Shown here in pieces: positions 26,582 through 34,913 of a DNA stretch of 64,000 bases. The translations under genes and the position numbers were made by a program. The stretch spans positions 1-64,000 of the forward strand of contig NZ_LXYE02000012.1 in the NCBI RefSeq assembly GCF_001659685.2, written 5' to 3'. Numbering within the stretch: position 1 is the first letter of the stretch; every line of letters starts with the position of its first letter. This DNA comes from Labilibacter marinus. Its GTDB lineage: Bacteria > Bacteroidota > Bacteroidia > Bacteroidales > Marinilabiliaceae. The notes under the pieces were generated by a model that saw only the letters and a program-made list of their open reading frames with translations, was not told the DNA's origin and ran no database searches.

Positions 26582-27142
26582 ATAGCACTTAATAGAAGAA
26601 GAAATAGCGGTCCGCCGCAGAGGGACACACCAAATTTTCGTGTAAATAACGAAATTAGAATTCCAAAAGTTAGACTGGTTGGTGAAAATGTTGAGGAGCC
26701 AGGGGTTTATTCCACATCCGAAGCAGTTAAAATGGCTGATAAGTTAGAATTGGATTTGGTGGAAATTTCTCCTAAAGCTGATCCTCCAGTTTGTCGTATT
26801 ACCGACTATCAGAAGTTTTTGTACCAGCAAAAACGTAAGCAAAAAGAGCTGAAGTCTAAAGCTGTAAAAGTGATTGTGAAAGAAATTAGGTTTGGTCCTA
26901 ATACCGATGATCATGATTATCAGTTTAAACTTAAGCATGCTGAAAAATTTCTTTCAGAAGGAGCAAAAGTGAAAGCCTATGTATTTTTTAAAGGGCGTTC
27001 TATTTTGTTTAAAGAGAAAGGGGAAATTTTATTGTTAAGATTTGCTCAGGATCTGGAAGAATTTGGAAAGGTTGAACAGCTACCTAAGCTTGAGGGTAAG
27101 AGGATGATTATCTTCCTTTCACCTAAAAAAGTGAAGAAGTAA
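26582..27142 (+). CDS. infC: Translation initiation factor IF-3 (non-ATG start)
   Basis: IF-3 binds the 30S subunit and monitors start-codon selection. The first ATG (26732) falls inside the N-terminal domain, but the frame stays open upstream to a stop at 26561. Upstream codons read as typical IF-3 sequence: [17 protein letters not shown], then the family segment [17 protein letters not shown]. The best start is ATA at 26582 (ALNRRRNSG follows), eight bases after GGGAGG, giving 186 residues. Rare start codons are a known autoregulatory feature of infC in E. coli (AUU). The C-terminal domain ([17 protein letters not shown]) is normal. Confidence 0.85.
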   Translation: MALNRRRNSGPPQRDTPNFRVNNEIRIPKVRLVGENVEEPGVYSTSEAVKMADKLELDLVEISPKADPPVCRITDYQKFLYQQKRKQKELKSKAVKVIVKEIRFGPNTDDHDYQFKLKHAEKFLSEGAKVKAYVFFKGRSILFKEKGEILLLRFAQDLEEFGKVEQLPKLEGKRMIIFLSPKKVKK

Positions 27143-27176
27143 GCTTCAATTATATAAACATTTTAATAATAGTACA

Positions 27177-27374
27177 ATGCCAAAGATGAAGACGAAATCC
27201 AGTGCTAAAAAGCGTTTTACGATCACTGGAAGCGGTAAGATTAAAAGAAAGCATGCTTTTAAAAGTCACATTTTAACAAAAAAGACTAAAAAGCAAAAAA
27301 GAAATCTTACTTACGCAACTTTAGTTCATCCTTCTGATGAGAGTAACATCAAGTTGTGTTTGAACATGAAGTAA
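27177..27374 (+). CDS. rpmI: 50S ribosomal protein L35
   Basis: A 65-residue basic protein beginning [19 protein letters not shown] and containing [15 protein letters not shown], diagnostic of L35. It lies 34 bases after infC and precedes rplT as in most bacteria. Confidence 0.96.
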   Translation: MPKMKTKSSAKKRFTITGSGKIKRKHAFKSHILTKKTKKQKRNLTYATLVHPSDESNIKLCLNMK

Positions 27375-27470
27375 TAGGGGTACACCTTATTAAAAAGAAA
27401 ATTATTAATCGAATGAAGTTAGCCGAAAGATCCTAAGAATAGGACGCTAATCATTCTAAAACAAAACAAA

Positions 27471-27821
27471 ATGCCAAGATCAGTAAATGCTGTTGCTTCA
27501 AGAGCAAGAAGAAAGAAGGTTTTAAAAGCAACCAAAGGTAACTTTGGACGCAGAAAGAACGTGTGGACGGTAGCTAAGAATACCTACGAAAAAGGTTTAG
27601 GTTACGCGTACCGTGATAGAAAAAGAAAGAAAGGTCAGTTTAGAGCATTATGGATTCAAAGAATCAATGCTGCAGCTCGTTTAGAAGGAGTTTCTTACTC
27701 TAAATTAATGGGTATGATGACCAAGCAAAATATTGAGATTAACAGAAAAGTTTTAGCTGATTTAGCTGTTAATCATCCTGATGCTTTTAAAGCAGTTGTT
27801 CAAAAAGCAATGGCTAACTAA
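27471..27821 (+). CDS. rplT: 50S ribosomal protein L20
   Basis: A 116-residue L20 starting [15 protein letters not shown], with the [15 protein letters not shown] and [14 protein letters not shown] segments typical of the family. L20 organises 23S rRNA assembly and in other bacteria also regulates this operon. A 96-base gap precedes it, without an evident promoter. Terminator follows directly. Confidence 0.97.
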   Translation: MPRSVNAVASRARRKKVLKATKGNFGRRKNVWTVAKNTYEKGLGYAYRDRKRKKGQFRALWIQRINAAARLEGVSYSKLMGMMTKQNIEINRKVLADLAVNHPDAFKAVVQKAMAN

Positions 27822-27845
27822 GCAATCAGATTTAAAATAGTAAAA

Positions 27846-27876
27846 GGCAGAAAAGTTTATCTTTTCTGCCTTTTTT
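27846..27876 (+). terminator. Rho-independent terminator of the thrS-rplT cluster
   Basis: GGCAGAAAAG (27846-27855), loop TTTAT, CTTTTCTGCC (27861-27870), then six Ts. Confidence 0.9.
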
Positions 27877-27969
27877 CTTTTTTGAAAAAAATATAATAGT
27901 AAAAATATAGGCAAAGGTTTGATTCTGTCATTCATTTGTGTAACATTTGCAGGAGCAAAGAGTATAGAC

Positions 27970-28014
27970 AAAGTGTTCTGTATACCAAGGGTCATTTGGT
28001 GAGTAGAACGCTTT
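27970..28014 (+). promoter_or_regulatory. Structured leader hairpin upstream of the cysteate-synthase-like gene
   Basis: Outer arms AAAGTGTTCT (27970-27979) and AGAACGCTTT (28005-28014) form ten pairs with one G-U. After a small internal loop, inner arms ACCAA (27984-27988) and TTGGT (27996-28000) pair. It is not followed by a T-run and ends 47 bases before the ATG, so it would sit in the 5' leader. It matches no riboswitch class I know. Confidence 0.45.
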
Positions 28015-28061
28015 AATAATTATAAATATCTTTTTTTGCAGCTTAAAATTTGTATTAAGTT

Positions 28062-29378
28062 ATGAGTAAAGAATTTAAAGCAACTCCGTATATATTGGAG
28101 TGCGTTAGAACAGGAAAACAATTTGAGGACGCGGGTTGGACTTTGGAGACACCTTGTGAGAAAGAGCCTTCTTTGATTAGAGCGATCTATAATAAGAAGC
28201 AAATTGAAGTGAAGGATGCGTCGTATGGTGTTTTTCGTTTTGCAGATTGGTTGCCCGTACATAAAATGATGGAAGGGTCATCGGCTCCTGTTACCTATAA
28301 AAGTGAAGGCTTAGCTAAACATTTAGGATTATCCGACTTACATATTACATTTAGTGGTTATTGGCCTGAAAAGGGTGCCAACTTTGTAACTTGTTCTTTT
28401 AAAGAAACCGAGGCGTATGCAGTAGGTGGAAGATTAGAGACGAAGGATGGAACTGTTTTAGTGGTGGCTTCTGCAGGTAATACAGCAAGAGCGTTTGCAC
28501 GTGTTTGTTCAGATAATAACATTCCTTTATTGCTTTGTGTGCCCGAAGATAACTTAAGTGCTCTTTGGTTTGATAAGCCAGTAAAAGATAACGTTAAGTT
28601 AGTGGTAACAAGATCGGGTAGTGATTATTTTGATGCTATTCATCTATCAAATTTAGCTTGTGAATTGAATGGTTTTATTGCTGAAGGAGGAGCTAAAAAT
28701 GTAGCTCGTCGCGATGGTATGGGAACTACAACTTTATCGGCAGTTACTACCATAGGTAAAATTCCAGATTTCTATTTTCAGGCAGTGGGTAGTGGAACAG
28801 GTGCTATTGCAGCTTGGGAAGCTAATGTGCGATTAATTGAAGATGGTCGCTATGGTGAAAATATGATGAAACTAATGGTTTCTCAAAATACACCATTTGT
28901 ACCTATTCATGATGCATGGAAAGCTAAATCTAGAGATATTCTTCCGATGGATGACGATATTGCCCGTAAGCAGGTTGAGGCCATTGATGCTAAAGTGCTT
29001 TCCAATAGAAAACCACCTTATGGTGTTTGTGGTGGATTGTATGATGCAATGAGTGAAGCTGGAGGAGATGTTTTATGTGCTAACAATGAAGAAGCTCTGG
29101 AAGCAGGTCGTATTTTTAAAGAATTAGAAGGTAACGACATTCATCCTGCAGCAGCCGTAGCTACAGCAACTTTAATAAACGCAGTGCGCGATGGTTTAGT
29201 AGATAAAGATGACTGTATCGTTTTAAATGTTACAGGTGGTGGAGAAGAGCGCTTTAAAAGCGAGAAAGAAATTAAGTATATGAAACCTCATCATGTGTTT
29301 AATATAAATCCGTCTTTACTGGAAGTAGAAGAGGTTTTAAGTGAGCTTTTTAATAAAAAAAAAGTATTGGTTGAGTAG
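28062..29378 (+). CDS. Cysteate synthase-like PLP enzyme (threonine synthase family)
   Basis: A 438-residue fold-type II PLP enzyme. The Schiff-base Lys is Lys114 in CSFKETEAYAV, and the phosphate-cradle loop is near SAGNTARA and the GSGTGAIAAW segment. The N-terminal ILECVRTGK and the FRFADWLPV segment differ from ordinary bacterial threonine synthase and recall archaeal-type cysteate synthase (O-phosphoserine plus sulfite to L-cysteate). In Bacteroidota, cysteate feeds sulfonolipid (capnine) synthesis, so this would be the likely role. The family resemblance is from memory; threonine synthase activity remains possible. Monocistronic with its own leader hairpin and terminator. Confidence 0.7.
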   Translation: MSKEFKATPYILECVRTGKQFEDAGWTLETPCEKEPSLIRAIYNKKQIEVKDASYGVFRFADWLPVHKMMEGSSAPVTYKSEGLAKHLGLSDLHITFSGYWPEKGANFVTCSFKETEAYAVGGRLETKDGTVLVVASAGNTARAFARVCSDNNIPLLLCVPEDNLSALWFDKPVKDNVKLVVTRSGSDYFDAIHLSNLACELNGFIAEGGAKNVARRDGMGTTTLSAVTTIGKIPDFYFQAVGSGTGAIAAWEANVRLIEDGRYGENMMKLMVSQNTPFVPIHDAWKAKSRDILPMDDDIARKQVEAIDAKVLSNRKPPYGVCGGLYDAMSEAGGDVLCANNEEALEAGRIFKELEGNDIHPAAAVATATLINAVRDGLVDKDDCIVLNVTGGGEERFKSEKEIKYMKPHHVFNINPSLLEVEEVLSELFNKKKVLVE

Positions 29379-29400
29379 CTAGACCAAAACAACGATATAT

Positions 29401-29436
29401 AAGCACGGGGAAATATTCTTCGTGCTTTTTCTTTTT
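29401..29436 (+). terminator. Rho-independent terminator after the cysteate-synthase-like gene
   Basis: AAGCACG (29401-29407) pairs with CGTGCTT (29421-29427) and is followed by a T-rich tract. Confidence 0.7.
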
Positions 29437-29486
29437 ATAGCTACTGAATAACACTAAAATGCCATAAGTTATCTAAGTATCTTTTT

Positions 29487-29494
29487 TATATTTG
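29487..29494 (+). promoter_or_regulatory. -7 promoter box (TATATTTG) of the dapB-lepB operon
   Basis: TATATTTG fits TAnnTTTG; the implied leader to dapB is about 120 bases, long for this window. Confidence 0.5.
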
Positions 29495-29624
29495 CGTTTC
29501 ATTTGTAAAATCAATGAGTAAGTATTGGTAATGTAGGTTAATGTTAAGTTAAAACATGCCTTTAAAGGTCTTGGTATTACTTAGTCCTGTATCTTTATAC
29601 TTATTCTATAAATAAATACTACGT

Positions 29625-30341
29625 ATGAATATTGCATTGATAGGGTATGGCAAAATGGGAAAAGAGATTGAGAAGATTGCCATTGAACGCGGACATACCA
29701 TTACTGCTAAAATAGATATGAACAGCGATGATACCTTTGATGGAGAAGGTTTTGCTGCTGCAGATGTTGCTATCGAGTTTACTATGCCAGATGCTGCATA
29801 TAATAACTTTGTTGAGTGTTTTAAGAGAAATAAGCCAGTTGTATCTGGAACTACTGGTTGGTTAGATAAAATGGAAGAAATGAAAGACCAGTGTGAAAAC
29901 AAAGGTCAGACTTTCTTTTATGCTTCAAACTTTAGTGTGGGTGTAAATATCTTTTTCGAGATCAATAAAAAACTAGCTCAATTAATGAATGGGATTAGTG
30001 ATTATGATGTATCGATGGAAGAAACCCACCATATTCATAAAAAGGATAGTCCTAGTGGAACGGCAATTACATTAGCTGAAGGAATACTTGAAAATGTAGA
30101 CCGTAAAAAAGCATGGACTGAAGATCAGTTTGCAGATAAAGATCAACTTCAGATTGAAGCCTTCAGAAGAGAAGAAGTGCCAGGAATTCATACTGTAATT
30201 TACGATTCAGAAGTAGATGAAATAATTATTCACCATAGTGCAAAATCGCGTAAAGGTTTTGCTTTAGGAGCTGTTTTAGCTGCTGAGTTTACAGCAAAAA
30301 AACAAGGTTTCTTGGGGATGAGTGATATGCTTAAATTTTAA
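29625..30341 (+). CDS. dapB: 4-hydroxy-tetrahydrodipicolinate reductase
   Basis: NAD(P)H-dependent reductase of lysine and diaminopimelate synthesis. At 238 residues it is the short form, compared with about 270 in E. coli. The nucleotide loop GYGKMGKEIEK (7-17), VSGTTGW, the interface ASNFSVGVNIFFEI and the catalytic EETHHIHKKDSPSGTA (His135/136, Lys139/140) are all intact. It is followed 16 bases later by the first signal peptidase gene and probably cotranscribed with it. Confidence 0.95.
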   Translation: MNIALIGYGKMGKEIEKIAIERGHTITAKIDMNSDDTFDGEGFAAADVAIEFTMPDAAYNNFVECFKRNKPVVSGTTGWLDKMEEMKDQCENKGQTFFYASNFSVGVNIFFEINKKLAQLMNGISDYDVSMEETHHIHKKDSPSGTAITLAEGILENVDRKKAWTEDQFADKDQLQIEAFRREEVPGIHTVIYDSEVDEIIIHHSAKSRKGFALGAVLAAEFTAKKQGFLGMSDMLKF

Positions 30342-30357
30342 CTAAAACTAAATTAAT

Positions 30358-31800
30358 ATGCCTAAAGTTTCATTAGCAAGATGGATCAGATTTTCCATTG
30401 CAGCGCTAGTATACGTATTATGGGTATTATGGGTAGGTAACTATTGGTTATTGCCCGGAGTAGCTATTGTTTTTGATGTTTATATTACTAAAAAAGTACC
30501 TTGGGATTTTTGGAAACGAACGAAAGAAGGTAAAAAGCCAGCTGCTTGGATAGAATGGGTAGATGCTTTAGTTTTTGCACTAGTGGCAGTGTACTTCATT
30601 AACTTATTCCTATTTCAAAATTATAAAATTCCAACATCTTCTTTAGAGAAATCTTTGTTGGTGGGCGATCATCTTTTTGTTAGTAAAGTAAGTTACGGAC
30701 CGCGTATTCCTAATACACCATTATCTTTCCCGCTATTGCAAAATACGGTACCTGGTTTAAACACAAAGTCATATGTCGAATGGCCTCAATGGGATTATAA
30801 AAGGTTAAAGGGATTTGGAAATGTAGAGAATGGTGATATTGTGGTGTTTAACTTTCCTACTGGAGATACTGTTCCTGTTAAAAGTGTTAATCCAGATATT
30901 TACGAGCAAGCACGACGAATTGGTGTATCTAGATCGTATACTGATAAAAGTTTAATGAATGGGTTGGAGAGTGCAAGTGAGTGGGAAAAACTAAATAGAT
31001 ATAGAGAGTTGGGTAAAGAGTATATTATGCTTAACTCTGAGGATTATGGAGAAGTGGTTTATCGTCCTGTAGATAGAAGAGATAATTATGTGAAAAGGTG
31101 TGTAGCCATAGCTGGTGAAACTTTTGAAATACGACATAACCAAATCTACATTAATGGAGGCAAAGTAGAAAATCCTGATGGTTTGCAGCATTTTTATCAT
31201 GTGCTAACCGATGGTACTGCTATGAACTCGCGGTTTTTAGATAAGATGGAAATCTCGAACGAAGATGCGGGAAGGATGAGTGTTGCACCTGGTAGATATA
31301 TTATTCCTTTAACTGAGGAAAAAGCAGATATGATGAAAACCTATCCTTTCATTCGTCAGATACAGATGGATGAAGAAAAGGTAGATTCAACAGGAACAGT
31401 TCAGGCTTGGCCATATAGTAAGGATTATTTATGGAGTAGAGATAATTATGGTCCACTATATGTTCCTAAAAAAGGAGCTTCGGTTGATTTAAATATGAAG
31501 AATTTGGTATTGTACGATAGAATTATTACTGCCTACGAAGGTAATAAGCTTGAGGTTAAAGATGATCAAATATTCATTAATGGAGAAAAAGCGACTGAGT
31601 ATACTTTTAAGATGGATTATTACTTTATGATGGGAGATAATCGTCATCAGTCTGCTGATTCAAGATATTGGGGTTTTGTTCCGGAAGATCATGTAGTTGG
31701 TCGTCCTATTTTAGTTTGGTTATCTTTAAATAAGGATAAATCTTGGTTAGGCGGAAAAATCCGTTTTGATCGTTTCTTTAAATGGGTGGTTAACGAGTAA
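30358..31800 (+). CDS. lepB: Signal peptidase I, long form
   Basis: Inner-membrane serine peptidase removing signal peptides. Two N-terminal hydrophobic stretches (about 12-42) and one near 66-86 precede the catalytic region. The catalytic Ser95 sits in IPTSSLEKSL, with Leu where the usual motif has Met; the Lys general base lies in NYVKRCVAIAGE; and the C-terminal box is MGDNRHQSADSRYWGFVP. At 480 residues it is long because of insertions between the Ser and Lys boxes and before the last box, as is usual in Bacteroidota. Confidence 0.9.
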   Translation: MPKVSLARWIRFSIAALVYVLWVLWVGNYWLLPGVAIVFDVYITKKVPWDFWKRTKEGKKPAAWIEWVDALVFALVAVYFINLFLFQNYKIPTSSLEKSLLVGDHLFVSKVSYGPRIPNTPLSFPLLQNTVPGLNTKSYVEWPQWDYKRLKGFGNVENGDIVVFNFPTGDTVPVKSVNPDIYEQARRIGVSRSYTDKSLMNGLESASEWEKLNRYRELGKEYIMLNSEDYGEVVYRPVDRRDNYVKRCVAIAGETFEIRHNQIYINGGKVENPDGLQHFYHVLTDGTAMNSRFLDKMEISNEDAGRMSVAPGRYIIPLTEEKADMMKTYPFIRQIQMDEEKVDSTGTVQAWPYSKDYLWSRDNYGPLYVPKKGASVDLNMKNLVLYDRIITAYEGNKLEVKDDQIFINGEKATEYTFKMDYYFMMGDNRHQSADSRYWGFVPEDHVVGRPILVWLSLNKDKSWLGGKIRFDRFFKWVVNE

Positions 31801-31817
31801 AATATTAATTATTAAAG

Positions 31818-31859
31818 AAAGCAGGAACTACTTATTATGGTATGGGTTCCTGCTTTTTT
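31818..31859 (+). terminator. Terminator between the two signal peptidase genes
   Basis: AAAGCAGGAAC (31818-31828) pairs perfectly with GTTCCTGCTTT (31846-31856) and continues into Ts only about 12 bases before the next ATG. It could be a terminator with read-through into the second lepB. Confidence 0.75.
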
Positions 31860-31870
31860 AGTTTTAAGTA

Positions 31871-33103
31871 ATGAAGAAATCTCATATTTTTAAATGGCTT
31901 ATTAGCTTATTGTTTTTTGTGCTTGGTATTTGGTCTAAAAGCATCTTGCCATTTGTTGGTATTGCTGTAATTGCCGAGACAGCTAGGTCAAAGTCTTATT
32001 GTAAGAGCGGTTGGTACTTTATAAAAATGCACTTAGGAAAACGCTTTGCTTGGGTAGAATGGATAGTGGCTATTTTGTTTGCTTTTTGGATTTTAATGTT
32101 TGTGCAGACTAATTTTGTTGGGATATATACCTTTCATACACCATCAATGCACGAAACTTTGCAGGTAGGTGATGTGTTATTAGTGAACAAATTAGTTCCA
32201 GGTCCTCGTCATGGGCATAATCATTTTAAAAGCTATAGCCGTAGTATAGGGGCTTCAAAATTGAATTATAAAGATGTGATTGTTTTTAATTTTCCAGATG
32301 GAGATACTTTATTAAAAAGTAGACCTACCGAAAGTTATCATTACTTAAAGAGGTTATATGGTAAAGGAGGAAAGGAATTGAAGAAAGAGAGTGATTTGCG
32401 CTTTTTTGAAATAGAAGATAGACCTCGCTTTGTTAAACGTGTGTATGGATTGCCTGGTGATACCATTAAAATTGAAAGAGGTATTTGCTTTGCAAACAGT
32501 AAGAAGATTGAATTTCCAGAGATTTCCATTGATAGATATATTGTAGAAGAAGAAAGTCTTCAACAGCTAAAAAAGAAAGGGTTTATTCCGTACAACGAAT
32601 CAAAAAATGAAAAAGGAATAAACTGGGAGATGCTAGAGTCGGATTACATAAGAGCTAAGGAAATAAGCGATGGGGTGAAGCCAGATCATATGCTTAAAAA
32701 CTTTCCAGATCGAATGATTTTTCCATTTAATCAACACCTATTGTGGAATATGCATCACATGGGTCCTATCTATATTCCAAAAAAAGGAGATCAGATAAAG
32801 CTGAGTTTGAAAAACTTGGGGTTCTATCGTAGAGCTATTGAAACTTTTGAAGAAAATAAGATTCAGGTTAGAGATAAAAGTATTTTTATTAATGATCGAG
32901 CTGTAACCGAATATACTTTTAAAATGGATTACTACTGGGTTATTGGCGACAATCGTCCTTATTCGTTTGATAGTAGGTTTTGGGGATTTGTTCCTGAAAA
33001 TCATATTATAGGAAGAGTGGACAAGGTTTTATTGTCGAGAGATATGAGTAGGAAAAATTGGATTTATTTTAGGAAAGATAGATTTTTGAAGAAAGTAGAG
33101 TAA
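31871..33103 (+). CDS. Signal peptidase I, second paralogue
   Basis: A second S26 signal peptidase of 410 residues. N-terminal membrane segments (about 8-35 and 61-80) are followed by the catalytic Ser92 in HTPSMHETL, here with the canonical Ser-Met pair, the Lys box RFVKRVYGLPGD, and the C-terminal box IGDNRPYSFDSRFWGFVP. It is only moderately similar to the upstream copy, so the duplication is old. Two SPase I paralogues in a row are common in this phylum and may divide substrates. lapA-, wbqC- and membrane-protein genes follow closely. Confidence 0.9.
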   Translation: MKKSHIFKWLISLLFFVLGIWSKSILPFVGIAVIAETARSKSYCKSGWYFIKMHLGKRFAWVEWIVAILFAFWILMFVQTNFVGIYTFHTPSMHETLQVGDVLLVNKLVPGPRHGHNHFKSYSRSIGASKLNYKDVIVFNFPDGDTLLKSRPTESYHYLKRLYGKGGKELKKESDLRFFEIEDRPRFVKRVYGLPGDTIKIERGICFANSKKIEFPEISIDRYIVEEESLQQLKKKGFIPYNESKNEKGINWEMLESDYIRAKEISDGVKPDHMLKNFPDRMIFPFNQHLLWNMHHMGPIYIPKKGDQIKLSLKNLGFYRRAIETFEENKIQVRDKSIFINDRAVTEYTFKMDYYWVIGDNRPYSFDSRFWGFVPENHIIGRVDKVLLSRDMSRKNWIYFRKDRFLKKVE

Positions 33104-33134
33104 ATTAGGCATACATTTTTTAAATTGAGTTGTT

Positions 33135-33416
33135 ATGAAGAAGTCGTTTTGGATTTTAATGATATTGGCAGTCTTTATAGTGGTTTTTTCAGTTCAAAAT
33201 GCCGATATGGTCAGTTTTCAATTGTTGGCCTGGCAAATGGAATTGTCTTTGGCTATTTTATTAATTACTGTATTTATACTAGGCGCCTTGGTAGGAGCTG
33301 CTTATTATGCAATAGCCATGAGGCAGAAGAGAAAAAATAAGGAGGCTAACGTTGCTCAGGATATTCCTTTTGAAAAAGAGGAAAAAGTAGAAGAAGAAAT
33401 TAAAGATGAAGCGTAA
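33135..33416 (+). CDS. LapA/DUF1049-family small membrane protein
   Basis: A 93-residue protein with two transmembrane helices (about 5-24 and 38-62) joined by the typical QNADMVSFQLL loop, then a charged Lys/Glu-rich cytoplasmic tail. This is the LapA (lipopolysaccharide assembly A) domain pattern. It lies 31 bases after the second signal peptidase and overlaps the next gene by 11 bases, so it is part of the same transcript. Confidence 0.8.
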   Translation: MKKSFWILMILAVFIVVFSVQNADMVSFQLLAWQMELSLAILLITVFILGALVGAAYYAIAMRQKRKNKEANVAQDIPFEKEEKVEEEIKDEA

Positions 33417-34053
33417 TATATCTGTATTTGCAACGGCTTATTTGCCACCCATTCAATACCTAGCTCATTTTATCAATGCAGATAATCCTGCTGTTGAACA
33501 ACATGATAATTATTTAAGGCAGACGTATAGAAACCGTTGTGATATAATCGCTGCAAACGGAACAATCCCCTTAACTATTCCTGTAACCAAAGGTAGAGGA
33601 CCTAAAGTTAAGATTCAGGATTTAGAAATCTCCTATGATGAGCGATGGCAAAAATTGCATTGGCGCTCCATTGTTTCCGCATATAATTCATCGCCGTTCT
33701 TTGAATATTATATGGATGATTTTGTGCCATTTTACGAGAAGCAGTACAAGTTTTTATTCGATTTTAATATGGAATTGCTTCAAACCATTTGGGATGTGCT
33801 TGATTACCCCATAGAGATAAAATTAACCGAGGAATATATTTCGAGGAAGACCGAAGGAGTGACTGATTATAGAGACATCATTCACCCTAAAAAGGATTTT
33901 AAAGCGTTTGATTCGTCGTTTAAAGTTTTAGAATATCGTCAGGTGTTTCAGGATAGGTTTGAATTCAAGCCTAATTTAAGTGTAATAGATCTGCTATTCA
34001 ATAAAGGACCTGAAGCAATAGATTACTTGGAAGATAGTATTGAAAAAGAATAG
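33406..34053 (+). CDS. WbqC-like family protein
   Basis: A 215-residue cytoplasmic protein with WbqC-family features: AYLPPIQYLAHF at the N-terminus, QTYRNRCDIIAANG, LTIPVTKGRG and the RWQKLHWRSIVSAYNSSPFFEYY core. WbqC proteins are often found in O-antigen or glycan loci but their biochemical role is not settled. The ATG lies inside the end of the LapA-like gene (11-base overlap), indicating coupled translation. Confidence 0.85.
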   Translation: MKRNISVFATAYLPPIQYLAHFINADNPAVEQHDNYLRQTYRNRCDIIAANGTIPLTIPVTKGRGPKVKIQDLEISYDERWQKLHWRSIVSAYNSSPFFEYYMDDFVPFYEKQYKFLFDFNMELLQTIWDVLDYPIEIKLTEEYISRKTEGVTDYRDIIHPKKDFKAFDSSFKVLEYRQVFQDRFEFKPNLSVIDLLFNKGPEAIDYLEDSIEKE

Positions 34054-34060
34054 CTCTAAG

Positions 34061-34483
34061 ATGATTTCGAAGGATAAAACACAATTTAAGGTAATTGTTG
34101 CTGTTGTTGCTGTGCTTATTGTATTGCAGTTAGTTTATGTTTTAAACAGAGATTACCTGCGTCCTAGTTTTCAAATCAATAATTTTATTGTAGTACTGCT
34201 AGGGAGTTTGCCGAATTTTCTGGCTGCCTTTGCCGCGGGTATTGTTTTTATTCCTATTGCCTTATTTTACCTTAATAAGAGGATGGGGAACTATGTGGTG
34301 TATTCTTTCACTGCAATTTGCCTAACAATGCTTATTCGAGAAGAATTTGAGCCTTTTATGTTTGGGAGTATAGTAAATGATTTTAATGATATCGTGGCTA
34401 GTATAATTGGAGCTGTGCTTGCATTGTTATTGTTTGAACAAACAAAACTCAAAATCCTCAAAAGAAAAATACAGGCAAATTAG
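34061..34483 (+). CDS. Hypothetical polytopic membrane protein (VanZ-like topology)
   Basis: About 140 residues with four hydrophobic segments (roughly 9-27, 38-66, 76-90 and 108-126) separated by short loops and ending in a Lys-rich tail. The pattern resembles small VanZ/DUF2809-type proteins but no diagnostic motif is certain. The frame opens at TTG 34042 inside the wbqC gene; ATG at 34061, eight bases after the wbqC stop, is preferred. Last gene of this operon, convergent with the Nudix gene and overlapping its end by four bases. Confidence 0.65.
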   Translation: MISKDKTQFKVIVAVVAVLIVLQLVYVLNRDYLRPSFQINNFIVVLLGSLPNFLAAFAAGIVFIPIALFYLNKRMGNYVVYSFTAICLTMLIREEFEPFMFGSIVNDFNDIVASIIGAVLALLLFEQTKLKILKRKIQAN

Positions 34484-34911
34484 TCCTGAATAATCTCGTT
34501 ACAGAATTCTTTCATGATTAAATCATGATCAAATGCCAACTTAGGGATTTCATTTAGATTAAACCATTCCGCTTTACTGGCATCATCCCCAGCTTTAGTT
34601 TGTATTTCCTCCTTAATAAAAGCATAAAAAACAATAGATACAGTTCTTCCTCTGGGGTCTCGCTTGGGCGCGCCATAGGTTTTAAATTGCTTTATGCTAA
34701 TATTACTGATGTTAGTTTCTTCTTCGAGTTCTCTTAAAGCAGCGGTTTCTATATCTTCATCCATATCTAAAAAGCCACCAGGGAAAGCCCAGTCTCCTTC
34801 GAACGGATCATGTTTTCTTTGGATTAAAAGTACGCGCGGAGTTTTTTCTTGTGTAATTAAGATAACATCTACCGTTACTGCAGGGCGTGGATACTCGTAG
34901 CTGAAACTCAT
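34480..34911 (-). CDS. Nudix hydrolase
   Basis: A 143-residue Nudix protein with a complete Nudix box, GGFLDMDEDIETAALRELEEE, whose Glu residues bind the metal. It hydrolyses a nucleoside diphosphate-X substrate; the Arg-rich LLIQRKHDPFEGDWAFPGG lead-in is common in ADP-ribose or oxidised-nucleotide hydrolases. It follows the NlpC/P60 gene by two bases on the same strand. Confidence 0.9.
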   Translation of the reverse strand: MSFSYEYPRPAVTVDVILITQEKTPRVLLIQRKHDPFEGDWAFPGGFLDMDEDIETAALRELEEETNISNISIKQFKTYGAPKRDPRGRTVSIVFYAFIKEEIQTKAGDDASKAEWFNLNEIPKLAFDHDLIMKEFCNEIIQD

Positions 34912-34913
34912 TA

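Noticed and set aside
26732-27142. IF-3 starting at the first ATG
   Set aside because: This would remove most of the conserved N-terminal domain; upstream in-frame codons encode typical IF-3 sequence down to the ATA at 26582.
29500-29624. Lysine riboswitch in the long dapB leader
   Set aside because: About 120 bases is too short for the known lysine riboswitch and I see no multi-helix pattern or terminator there.
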